Shown here: one piece after another, positions 27,719 through 35,897 of the stretch
Layout of the letters: each line of letters begins with the position of its first letter
How positions within the stretch are numbered: position 1 is the first letter of the stretch
Assembly (NCBI RefSeq): GCF_004795915.1
Contig: NZ_CP039253.1
Span: forward strand, 1,674,001-1,738,000
DNA: 64,000 nt
DNA from: Rhodococcus sp. PAMC28707
Lineage (GTDB): Bacteria > Actinomycetota > Actinomycetes > Mycobacteriales > Mycobacteriaceae
Reading direction: 5' to 3'
Made by a program: the position numbers and the translations under genes
The notes under the pieces: model-generated
The model's database searches: none
Told to the model about the DNA's origin: nothing
What the model saw: the letters and a program-made list of their open reading frames with translations, nothing else

Positions 27719-28003
27719 ATGGATACGAACAGCGACGCAACTGCCGTACCGCACCGATGGGGTATCAACAGCTCGGTAGCCGGCGTCCTGCTCCACTCTC
27801 GACGGGTCGTACCCCTGCTCGCCGGTGCGCTCGTGTTGGCCGTACTCGTTTTGGCAACGCACCCTCTATCGGACTTGTCGCCGCTCGCTTGGGTGGCGTT
27901 GATCGCTGTGGCACCGTTGACCGTAGTTCTTGTTCGCCAGATCCAAGCCGCATGCGTGGACCACTTCGCCGACCGTCAACCGCCGGCTGCGTTCACCGAA
28001 TAG
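27719..28003 (+). CDS. Small membrane protein (94 aa)
   Basis: The protein has two hydrophobic segments (about residues 30-50 and 57-72) and short hydrophilic ends. The ATG follows CCAGGAGAT by a proper distance, which favours this start over the longer frame from 27656. Its 3' end overlaps the convergent glycosyltransferase-like gene by 28 bases. I do not recognise the family. Confidence 0.55.
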   Translation: MDTNSDATAVPHRWGINSSVAGVLLHSRRVVPLLAGALVLAVLVLATHPLSDLSPLAWVALIAVAPLTVVLVRQIQAACVDHFADRQPPAAFTE

Positions 28004-29661
28004 ATTCGCCAGCGGATCATGCCGCCCGGGCCCACCACGCTCATCTCGCGAGTACTGATTCCCGCGCCGTCGCCCCACAAAGTGGGATACCGAGTGTTGA
28101 TGGCATCCATGCCTCCGTCCGCCACGGGATCGGAGACCAAGATGTACCGGATGCCGCTCACTGCGGGGTCGTTGAGAACCTCGAAGAAGTCGAAGTCGCT
28201 GGTGATCACAAATTGGTCCGGGCGGTTCGACGATAGCCAGATTCCCCAACTCTGGAAGCTATCCGAAAGCACCGATCCTTCTGGCAGATTCTGCCGATCC
28301 AGCCACTCGGCGATCGCCCGGTCGTCCTGGAACAGTTGGAAGTAGTACTCCTGGTCCATCGGATGCGTCGAAGGCGACACGATCGACCGCAAGCCGAACT
28401 GCACACTCTGATTCCCCACTGCCGGGTTCAACATCGATATCCAGGTGACCGGAATGGACGTCACCGCGACGGCGAGCATGGCCACACCGGGCAGATGCCG
28501 AGCCCATCCCGACGCCCCGCGCGCGCTCACTGTTACCGGTGACCACCATGTCAAAATCGTGATGACCACAAGCGGAATGACGAAGATGTAGAACCTGAAC
28601 CACCCGAAGGTGGTACCTGTGATCTGAGCAGCGGCCTGAAAGATGATCACCGCACCGAACAAGGCGGTAGGGACGAACGAGTCGAGTCGTCGTTGTCGTT
28701 GTGCGACAACAGCTGCAATAGCCAACACCACGAGCAGCAATGGCTGCATGCCGAAGATTCGAGCGAGAATCTCGCCACCGGCAGCGGCCAGGTCTACACC
28801 GCTTCCGCCTTGGTTCACCGCAGCCACCGCTACCTGCGAGGAATTTCCGTAGGGGGAGGTGATCTGCGAAATCGCCTCCCCGGTCAAGACCCACCCGGCA
28901 ACTGCCCAGACCACGAACGCTGCCGCCGCGGGCAACCCCACGATCACCCCGTCGTGCAGCGCTGTCCCCAGAGCCCCCTTGTTTCCGGCGGTACCCCGAT
29001 AGCGCAACCAGGTCACCAGAAATACTCCTACGACTGCTGCTGCCGCCACGCTGAGCGCGTCGTAACGCACCAGATAGCTCAGTCCGATCGCGAAACCCGC
29101 CCACGCCAAATCGAGCACGTCGTGAGTAGTCATCCACAACAGCAGGCGTCGAACAGCAACGACGACGAAGAAGATGAACGCGGCCTCGCTCAACCCCGTC
29201 GCGCCGTACTCGATGATCATGGGATTGAGCGCGAAGGTGGCCACGGCGAGCCATCTCCATACCCGAGGCACGTTCCGGTCCAACGCAATACGTCGAACGG
29301 CCACCACCGCGAGCGCCATGAATACCGCACTCTGCACCACCCCGGCCAAACCCAGCGTCTTCATTTCCGGCCACACCGGAGTCAGCAACAGCAACGGGAT
29401 CTCGACGACGCTGGGGAGCGGATTCCACACGAACCCGATAGCACCCAGATGCGGGTCACGACTGAAAATTGTGTAGCCCGCATTGGCCACTCGGGAAGGA
29501 CCGTCGCCGTCGATCAGGTTGTATGTCGAAGCCAGCAGGTAGCCGACGACGCTGTAGAGCACCGCACACGGGAGGAACAGTGCATAGGTCCAGACACGCT
29601 CGTGCCGTGCAGGTTCAGCGATGATCGGGGTCTCGGATCGCCGAGCGTCCGTCACCGTCAC
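27976..29661 (-). CDS. Polytopic membrane protein, GT-C glycosyltransferase-like
   Basis: A 561-residue protein with about 10-11 membrane segments and an outside C-terminal domain. The first loop has the DGDGPSR pattern after helix 1, an acidic motif placed as in GT-C mannosyl/arabinosyl transferases that use polyprenyl-phosphate sugars. The GTG start overlaps the stop of the BcsB-like gene by one base (TAGTG). It closes a four-gene overlapping operon and may decorate the glycan made by the upstream family 2 transferase. Confidence 0.75.
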   Translation of the reverse strand: MTVTDARRSETPIIAEPARHERVWTYALFLPCAVLYSVVGYLLASTYNLIDGDGPSRVANAGYTIFSRDPHLGAIGFVWNPLPSVVEIPLLLLTPVWPEMKTLGLAGVVQSAVFMALAVVAVRRIALDRNVPRVWRWLAVATFALNPMIIEYGATGLSEAAFIFFVVVAVRRLLLWMTTHDVLDLAWAGFAIGLSYLVRYDALSVAAAAVVGVFLVTWLRYRGTAGNKGALGTALHDGVIVGLPAAAAFVVWAVAGWVLTGEAISQITSPYGNSSQVAVAAVNQGGSGVDLAAAGGEILARIFGMQPLLLVVLAIAAVVAQRQRRLDSFVPTALFGAVIIFQAAAQITGTTFGWFRFYIFVIPLVVITILTWWSPVTVSARGASGWARHLPGVAMLAVAVTSIPVTWISMLNPAVGNQSVQFGLRSIVSPSTHPMDQEYYFQLFQDDRAIAEWLDRQNLPEGSVLSDSFQSWGIWLSSNRPDQFVITSDFDFFEVLNDPAVSGIRYILVSDPVADGGMDAINTRYPTLWGDGAGISTREMSVVGPGGMIRWRIYSVNAAGG

Positions 29662-31649
29662 TACCGGGACGCCGCTCGTTTACGACGTCGATCCATCCAC
29701 AACCCGGCCACCATCACGGCCGCAGCGACAACCAAAGCCGACGCTCCGATCCAGAGCCACGTCACCCACCCGCGCTCCGGCCCTGACACTGCCCCTGCCG
29801 GTCCATCGCTCACCACTGTCATCGGCGCAGCCTCACCGCCGACACCAGCAGCGACGACGTCACCGGACAGATCCGCCCAACTTCCACCGGCAGTAGCTCG
29901 GTCGAGGACCGCCCCGACCAGCGACCACTCCCCCGTCGTCGTGATTGCTACGACGGTCCGCTCGCCTTCCGCAAAAACCTGCAGAGACCCGATTCCGCCG
30001 TCGACGTCCATGGTCAGGCCTTGATCGGTCGAGATCTTCACCGCCCCATCGGCGACGGACAGCGGCGCCGATATCCCCGCAGCGCCGAGCGAGTCCGCAT
30101 CGGCAACGAGCAGCGCTCCCATGCCGCTCCCGACGACCTCGTCCATCGGTGCAACTATCGGCCTCATGGTCGTATTCGCGGTGGTCTGCATCGACGTCAC
30201 CACGCGTGTTGCGTAGGACAATCCCAGCACGCCGTTCGCTTCGGGGTCCTGCTCGTCGAACGCGACCTGGAAGGTGGGCATGAGGCTGGTGGGAAGGGAT
30301 TTGAAGCCGCCGGTGCCGCCGCTACTACCGGACACCGTGACCGTCGACTCCGGGTCGATCGCAAACTGGATCGGAGCAGTGAACTGCGAGCACCCGGCAT
30401 TCGGGCTGTAGGTCAGGGCGACATTCAGACCGACGGTGCGGGCTATTGCCCCGCCGGCGACGGAGAACGTCGTGTCCACTCGGCCGGACGAATCCAGCTC
30501 TTGCGCATGCATCACCTGCCCGCCCGCAGAAATGGTGGCAGTGGCGGTGGCGTCGGACACCGGGGTGTAATCGGCCATCAGATGCACCTCCATGCTGCCG
30601 GGCTGAGTCAGCCCGAAGGAACTGGAGTCGAAGCCCGAAAACAGTTGCGAAGAGCCGAGAACCGACGTCGATGCGACGGCGCCGAGCTGCTCGAAGGTCA
30701 ACGTATCGGTACCCAGAATCTCATCGGCTTCCAGATTGGTCACCGTTGCGGACCGGACCTGAACAATTCGGTCGAGGCCGGCAGTGAACACCCCGACCTG
30801 ATCGGCCAGCGACGCACCGGTTCCGCTGAGAACGAGAACGGACCCCGCGCCGGCGTCGGCGATACTGGCCGCAGCCTCGGCGGATTCACGCACCACGACC
30901 GAGCGGGTCAGCCCACTACCACCGGCAGGGACGGGCGCTGTCCGGCTCAACGGCAGTACCGAAATCTGCACGGGAATGGAGCCGTACCGATGCACCAAGG
31001 CTGCAGCCAGAGTCAACACACTCTCTCTCTCGGCAGTCGTCGGTTCCGGGTCCACGAACACCTCCACCGCATCGAGCACCGAGGGAAGGAACTCATCGAC
31101 GGTTTCCGGGACCTGTTCTGCAGCAGTGAAACTGACCGCAAGGTCCGCCGCGGTCAGCCGTTGCGGCGCACCACACACCGCACTCGAACGGTCGAGCGGC
31201 CTGACGGTCATCCGCAGTGTCGCCACACCGGCAGCTACATCGACGGCCGCACCCGCGAGATCTATCGAGAACGGAGTCACACGCTGACCCGACTCGATAT
31301 CCGGAATGTCCGCGGAACCGAGAAAACGACCGTCAGCCGAGGTGACCTCGAGATATCCCCGTCCGAGTTCGACGGGAGAGCGCAACTGACCGGTCAAGGC
31401 GAGCATCGAGCTCCCAGCCGGAACGGGCACCTGCACAGCCTGTTCCACGTCAGCGGCGTCGAAGACGATCTCGGATCCGAGACCCAACGACGGCCAATTC
31501 AGAACCAATGACTCACCGTCCTGATCCTCGATCGACCCGGAGGGCTGGGCATCGACGGTCGACGCGAATCCCACCGTCGACAGCGAAAGCACCAGCCCTA
31601 CAACGAGCCCTGAGCAGGCCACTCTCACTCGACCAAAGATCGCGTTCAC
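29661..31649 (-). CDS. BcsB-like secreted, membrane-anchored glycan synthase partner
   Basis: This 662-residue protein has a signal peptide (cleavage near residue 34), a large beta-rich outside region, and a single C-terminal membrane helix (about 633-655) followed by a basic tail. This layout, and its place directly after a processive-type GT2, match BcsB, the outside partner of bacterial cellulose synthase. Segment pairs such as VEVFVDPEPTTAERES resemble the carbohydrate-binding/flavodoxin-like repeats of that family. The GTG start overlaps the GT2 stop (GTGA). Confidence 0.7.
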   Translation of the reverse strand: MNAIFGRVRVACSGLVVGLVLSLSTVGFASTVDAQPSGSIEDQDGESLVLNWPSLGLGSEIVFDAADVEQAVQVPVPAGSSMLALTGQLRSPVELGRGYLEVTSADGRFLGSADIPDIESGQRVTPFSIDLAGAAVDVAAGVATLRMTVRPLDRSSAVCGAPQRLTAADLAVSFTAAEQVPETVDEFLPSVLDAVEVFVDPEPTTAERESVLTLAAALVHRYGSIPVQISVLPLSRTAPVPAGGSGLTRSVVVRESAEAAASIADAGAGSVLVLSGTGASLADQVGVFTAGLDRIVQVRSATVTNLEADEILGTDTLTFEQLGAVASTSVLGSSQLFSGFDSSSFGLTQPGSMEVHLMADYTPVSDATATATISAGGQVMHAQELDSSGRVDTTFSVAGGAIARTVGLNVALTYSPNAGCSQFTAPIQFAIDPESTVTVSGSSGGTGGFKSLPTSLMPTFQVAFDEQDPEANGVLGLSYATRVVTSMQTTANTTMRPIVAPMDEVVGSGMGALLVADADSLGAAGISAPLSVADGAVKISTDQGLTMDVDGGIGSLQVFAEGERTVVAITTTGEWSLVGAVLDRATAGGSWADLSGDVVAAGVGGEAAPMTVVSDGPAGAVSGPERGWVTWLWIGASALVVAAAVMVAGLWMDRRRKRAASR

Positions 31650-33049
31650 TTGTTTCCCTCACCATTGTTCGACAGGCCATGAACAGTTTTTTCCCAATAC
31701 GAAGCACGGAAGAAGAGTTGAAATAGCCCCTTGACCGCCGCGAGACCCTGCATAACCCAGTACGCGGGCACGGTCAGCGCGGCGAGGAGAAGATACGGTT
31801 TCTCGGTTGCCCGCGTAGAGACCAGCCCCAACATCAGGGTGACGACGTTCCCCAGGGTGAAGAGCAGCAGCGAGATGTAGTAGATCGCGCCGGGTAGGAG
31901 CGTCTCCAGGATCGCCGGATGCCCGACGTACCAGAACAAGACGCTGCACCAGAAGATCAAGTTGATCACGTTGCTCAACGGCATCCCCAGCGTGGTGTTC
32001 GCAAACCGCAGGGTCGCAACAGGACCTATCTCCCGCACCAGTTTCCGCGGGGAGCGAAAGTGCACCAGAAAGGTCTGCAAGTAGCCCTTGTACCACCGCG
32101 AACGCTGGCGGATCCAATTGACCGGATCACTGTTTGCTTCCTCGAGCGTCACCGAGTCCATCAGTGCCGTCCGGTAACCGTGGCGCGCCAAGCGGACTCC
32201 CAAGTCGGCATCCTCGGTCACATTGAAGGAGTCCCATCCACCCAGCTCTCGCCACACACTGCTCCTGAAGTGATTCGACGTCCCACCGAGCGGGATGACG
32301 CATCCGCGTCGAGCAAGTGCGGGAAGCATGTAGGTGAACCACTGGTCGTACTCCATGGCGAACCACTTGGTCAATATATTTTGCTTCTCGTTGAAGTAAC
32401 CGAGACGAGCCTGAATGCATGCCACTTCGGGCGGCGACTCGGCGAACATGACTGCCGCTCTGCGTAATTGAAGCGGATCAGGAATGTCCTCGGCGTCGTA
32501 GATGGTGGCATACTCACTGCGTTCCAACCCGAGCGACATCCCGTAGTTGCAGGCCTTCGGTTTCGTTCGGGGCTCGCTCGGTGGCACCAATACCGGAGTG
32601 ACCCCGTCCATCCGTCCTTCCTCGAACGCCTCGATAGTGGCAGAGTCGTCTGCTTCGAGCAGCAACAAAATGTCCAACTTCTCGCGCGGGTAGTTCAACC
32701 GGCCGACGCCGTCCATCAGCGTCCGAACGATCTCGGGTTCGTCGAATACCGGAAGCAGAACTGTGTAATGGGGTAACTCGTCATCGGGGACAGACAGAGC
32801 CCTCGCGTCGGATACGCGCACGGCAACGCTCTTGGTCATACCGAGATGCAGCAGGTACGTCTTGTCGATAGTGGACGCCAGGTAATAGAGGTTGACGACG
32901 ACGACGACGACGGTGAGTGTCTTGTCGGTCGCCAACACCAGTGACGTCGACAGCACCAACGCACACGCGAGCAGCCCGATCACCTGGCCACGTGTGAATG
33001 TCACTGCCGCTGACCATTGCGCAGGCAACGCTTGGGTGTAATCAGTCAT
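31646..33049 (-). CDS. Family 2 membrane glycosyltransferase (BcsA-like core without PilZ)
   Basis: A 467-residue integral membrane GT2 with two N-terminal helices, a cytoplasmic GT-A domain (LLPVFDEPEIV, YDAEDIPDP, the TEDADLG acceptor motif, and QRSRW as the QxxRW processivity motif) and three to four C-terminal helices. These are the features of processive synthases such as cellulose or hyaluronan synthase. No PilZ domain follows, so direct c-di-GMP control of the BcsA kind is not expected. The ATG at 33049 overlaps the end of the upstream membrane-protein gene by eight bases; the longer frame to 33229 is an artefact. Confidence 0.88.
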   Translation of the reverse strand: MTDYTQALPAQWSAAVTFTRGQVIGLLACALVLSTSLVLATDKTLTVVVVVVNLYYLASTIDKTYLLHLGMTKSVAVRVSDARALSVPDDELPHYTVLLPVFDEPEIVRTLMDGVGRLNYPREKLDILLLLEADDSATIEAFEEGRMDGVTPVLVPPSEPRTKPKACNYGMSLGLERSEYATIYDAEDIPDPLQLRRAAVMFAESPPEVACIQARLGYFNEKQNILTKWFAMEYDQWFTYMLPALARRGCVIPLGGTSNHFRSSVWRELGGWDSFNVTEDADLGVRLARHGYRTALMDSVTLEEANSDPVNWIRQRSRWYKGYLQTFLVHFRSPRKLVREIGPVATLRFANTTLGMPLSNVINLIFWCSVLFWYVGHPAILETLLPGAIYYISLLLFTLGNVVTLMLGLVSTRATEKPYLLLAALTVPAYWVMQGLAAVKGLFQLFFRASYWEKTVHGLSNNGEGNK

Positions 33050-34538
33050 CGACGGAACCGCTCGACAGGATCGAGTCGAGCGTGCCCACCAGGGCGTCCA
33101 TGTACTTCTCCTGGTCCGAATCCCAGTCGGCGCTGCCCTGTTGGCGAGCCAACCAGTCGATCGGTCCCAGTACGGTTCCCTCGAACGTAGGCATCTCCGG
33201 CCGAGGAACGTTGCGTGGATCATCCGCACGCTTCGACATCATCAGATACACGCGCTGGAACACCTTGCTCTCGTCGGCGGACTGTGTCTTCCACGTCCAC
33301 GCCAACGCTGCCCACAGTGGCTCATCCGGAGTGCTGACCTGATCGGAGCCGTTCTGCGAACCCGTAACTACGACACCATGATCCAACTCGGCGAACCTCT
33401 CCTTCACACGGGCCGGCGGATTCGACGCGTACCAGATCGAACCTCGGAAGCTGGAGAGAACACCCGCTGATCGGGCGGTGAACACGTCGAGAAACATCAC
33501 TCGCTCAGGATCTCCGGCGACGTCCAACTCGTACCGGACTACCGAGCCGCCGGGGCCCAGAATTGCCGGCCCCCAATCGAACCGTTCCTGCTCACTCACG
33601 GTGAAACTGTTCGAATCCGCAAGGCTGTCGAGCCAATCGGTCGGGGCGGTCGCCATGCCCGATTCGCGCACCCTCGAAGCAGGAGCGGGAAGAACCGCAA
33701 GCGCAAGCAAGGCCACCAGACCCAGCACGAACACCGAAATCAACGACCGCTGAGGCAAATCCAAATACGCCGCCGACGAATGAACGCCGGGACGAAAGAA
33801 CGCGTACGCGGCCGCACAGGACGACGTCACGATGGACGGAACCACCAGACCCGCGGTACTCGACAGCGGTGTCAACGCCACCGCGCCGAGAACGGTGCAC
33901 ACCGCCACAGCGCACGACAACCTCCAGCGCACCGGCCGACGCACCATCGCAAACCACACGGCAAGAGCATTGAGACCAGCGACGACGAGGCTGAACACCA
34001 TGGGGGTGCCGCCGAAGTACGCAGCAGTGAGCACTACCGTCCCCGGGAAGCAGAACGCCGTGAACAGAAGTACGCGCCAGCCGCGAAACGCCCGTCTGAT
34101 ACCGAAATTGAGAATGCATCCGCAGAAGACCACCGCGAAAATCGGCACGAGCTCGATATGCCACAGCGTCGCACTCGCCAATAATCGAGGAATCGCCATA
34201 TACGCGCATCCAATCGCCACCACGCATATCACCAGCGCTGCGATCCAGTCCAATTCTTTGTCATCGATGACACGCCCCTGGCTGACCTGACCGACTCCGT
34301 ACCCGATCATCACCACCCACATCGGCAACAGAACCAGATAGAGCGTGGGCGCACCGTCGACCACTGCAAAAAAGTTAGCAGAAATCACTGGTGCGAACGC
34401 GATAGCCGTCGTCCCCGCAGTGAGCAGAAAACGACCGGCAAGGGTGAATTGCCTAGGAGCACGGACACTTCGGGAGATCCGCATACGAAGAGCCTCTTCG
34501 TCGACTGCCTGGACGCGAGATGTACGCTCCGACGTCAT
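33042..34538 (-). CDS. Polytopic membrane protein with C-terminal outside domain
   Basis: The first 300 residues of this 498-residue protein contain about nine to ten membrane helices; residues 310-498 are soluble and probably outside. I do not recognise the family with confidence; exosortase was considered but its catalytic pattern is absent. It is the first gene of the GT2/BcsB-like/GT-C operon, all joined by overlaps, so it is likely a structural or exporting part of the same glycan machine. Confidence 0.75.
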   Translation of the reverse strand: MTSERTSRVQAVDEEALRMRISRSVRAPRQFTLAGRFLLTAGTTAIAFAPVISANFFAVVDGAPTLYLVLLPMWVVMIGYGVGQVSQGRVIDDKELDWIAALVICVVAIGCAYMAIPRLLASATLWHIELVPIFAVVFCGCILNFGIRRAFRGWRVLLFTAFCFPGTVVLTAAYFGGTPMVFSLVVAGLNALAVWFAMVRRPVRWRLSCAVAVCTVLGAVALTPLSSTAGLVVPSIVTSSCAAAYAFFRPGVHSSAAYLDLPQRSLISVFVLGLVALLALAVLPAPASRVRESGMATAPTDWLDSLADSNSFTVSEQERFDWGPAILGPGGSVVRYELDVAGDPERVMFLDVFTARSAGVLSSFRGSIWYASNPPARVKERFAELDHGVVVTGSQNGSDQVSTPDEPLWAALAWTWKTQSADESKVFQRVYLMMSKRADDPRNVPRPEMPTFEGTVLGPIDWLARQQGSADWDSDQEKYMDALVGTLDSILSSGSVDD

Positions 34539-34680
34539 CGACGTATCCCACTAGCCGCGACCGACATCGCGCCTCCCCTTGGCATTCGCCATCACACCCA
34601 GTCACCGCCAGGGTGGCGCACCGGAGAATTACTGCATAGGCAGTAAAGCAAGTAAATCTGAAAAATTCAGCACGGTATCC

Positions 34681-34706
34681 ACGTTAGTGAGACAGCTCAC
34701 TAACGT
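34681..34706. promoter_or_regulatory. Perfect inverted repeat upstream of glycan-synthase operon
   Basis: ACGTTAGTGAG-acag-CTCACTAACGT has perfect 11-bp arms and a 4-bp spacer, 143 bases before the operon's first gene. Shape and length suggest a TetR-type operator, but no regulator gene adjoins it. Confidence 0.55.
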
Positions 34707-34826
34707 TACAAAACGGGCATTCGGGCCGAATGATGCGCAATATCAATACTTATGATCATTTATTGCGAGGGGGCTTTACGCGGCGCATTCTTTTCCCACA
34801 ATCGCTTGAATGACACACTGAAAACA

Positions 34827-34844
34827 TTCATTCGTATGAATGAA
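34827..34844. promoter_or_regulatory. Second inverted repeat upstream of glycan-synthase operon
   Basis: TTCATTCGTATGAATGAA is a perfect 7-bp inverted repeat with a 4-bp spacer, unrelated in sequence to the one at 34681. It may be a separate operator. Confidence 0.35.
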
Positions 34845-34951
34845 CCACTCGCGCCGGGAAGTCTCTGGGCCGGCGCGAAGAGAAACGCGAAACCCGGTCC
34901 ACGACGCGGCGAAATTCCGGACGTCACTACAGAACAACGACGGATACAAGC

Positions 34952-35016
34952 GTGACCAGCGCCCAGTCGATCGACCTGCCTCCTTTGCTACCAGTCACCA
35001 CCTCTAGCGACAACAT
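34952..35016 (+). pseudogene. Fragment of a DUF1707 gene
   Basis: About 20 codons read SAQSID then LPPLLPVTTS, matching the intact DUF1707 protein at 38253-38669 (SAQSID...LPPLLPATTAS) with eight codons deleted. The DNA of the last 30 bases differs at only about three positions. It lies in opposite orientation to the intact gene. Confidence 0.55.
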
Positions 35017-35029
35017 AATCGGGTTGATC

Positions 35030-35430
35030 TACGAGAGTGGCAGTACGCGGACCACGAAAGTAGCTGACCACCCGAGACTTCAGGCCCACCACACCAGCGC
35101 TGAGTACGGCGAGATCGAGGTCGATGATCAATTCGCTCGTCTCGGCAACTGCGATGAAACTGGCGGGGCCCAGGACACCCGGCTGGGATGATTCCAGCGG
35201 GCCAACGCTTCGACGCGACAACGGACCCAGTGTCGAGGTCGACGATGGGTTGGTACCACGGTGCGACTTCATCGGCGGCCAAGGCCGCCGCTAGTTCGAC
35301 GGCGTCGGTAGGACCGACAACCTTGCTCGATGCTTATCGGTACACCGACATCGGATCACTTCCGATCACGAGGCTGATGCTCGCATCGGCAGGGTGTCCA
35401 ACCTGACCTTGTGTCGATGTGGACGCGCGA
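35030..35430 (-). pseudogene. GGDEF-EAL (c-di-GMP turnover) gene relic
   Basis: The minus strand encodes, across at least three frame changes and stops, ADASISLVIGSDPMS (end of a GGDEF domain), then APWYQPIVDLDTGSVV, EALARWNHP, and QPGVLGPASFIAVAETSELI, the start of an EAL domain. This is a heavily damaged tandem GGDEF-EAL protein gene, without the catalytic GGDEF and EAL loops needed for activity. It sits just upstream of the BcsA/BcsB-like operon. Confidence 0.75.
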
Positions 35431-35439
35431 CTTCGCGAT

Positions 35440-35897
35440 GCCCGCGCAGTCGAAACCTGCGTTCGAACATGTTGTTGGCTCGGACTTCGGGTCCAGACGT
35501 TTCGGTATGCAGCATTTCGAACACGCAACGCAAACATCCATTTGACTGAATACTTCAATTGAAACAATCCTTTTAATTAATTTGCATTCTGAGTTCAATT
35601 CTGGGCATTGCAGCTAATGTGACATACGCGTCACATTGAAACTCAAGCAGAAGTCCTTCAACTGACAAAGCGCTTAGTTCTGCGCAATCTTTTCCATCAG
35701 GCGCGTTTCGGACTCGATCAGGGTCGGACTCGTGCCGCTGCAGGTCAGCGCACGCGGAACCGCGACGATCATCACCCCATACACACGGGGTGGCGAACCA
35801 TCGCCGGCCGCGGGGGCTCATTTAACGCACATATCCGGCTGCGTCGGGGGACGCCGGGGTGCGTCTACAAACGCCGCCGCCCAAAAGGACCACACAT
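35440..35897. other. Upstream region of the DUF3494 gene
   Basis: This stretch has no supported gene. It holds the promoter and leader of the surface-protein gene at 35898. GC-rich stem-forming segments occur between 35790 and 35880, but I could not match them to a known riboswitch. Confidence 0.35.

Noticed and set aside
28693-31511. Two plus-strand open frames of 443 and 496 codons
   Set aside because: They lie antisense to the GT-C-like and BcsB-like genes and are rich in Arg/His/Pro, as usual for shadow frames.
33042-34538. Exosortase assignment for the polytopic protein
   Set aside because: The Cys-Arg-His catalytic pattern of exosortases could not be found.
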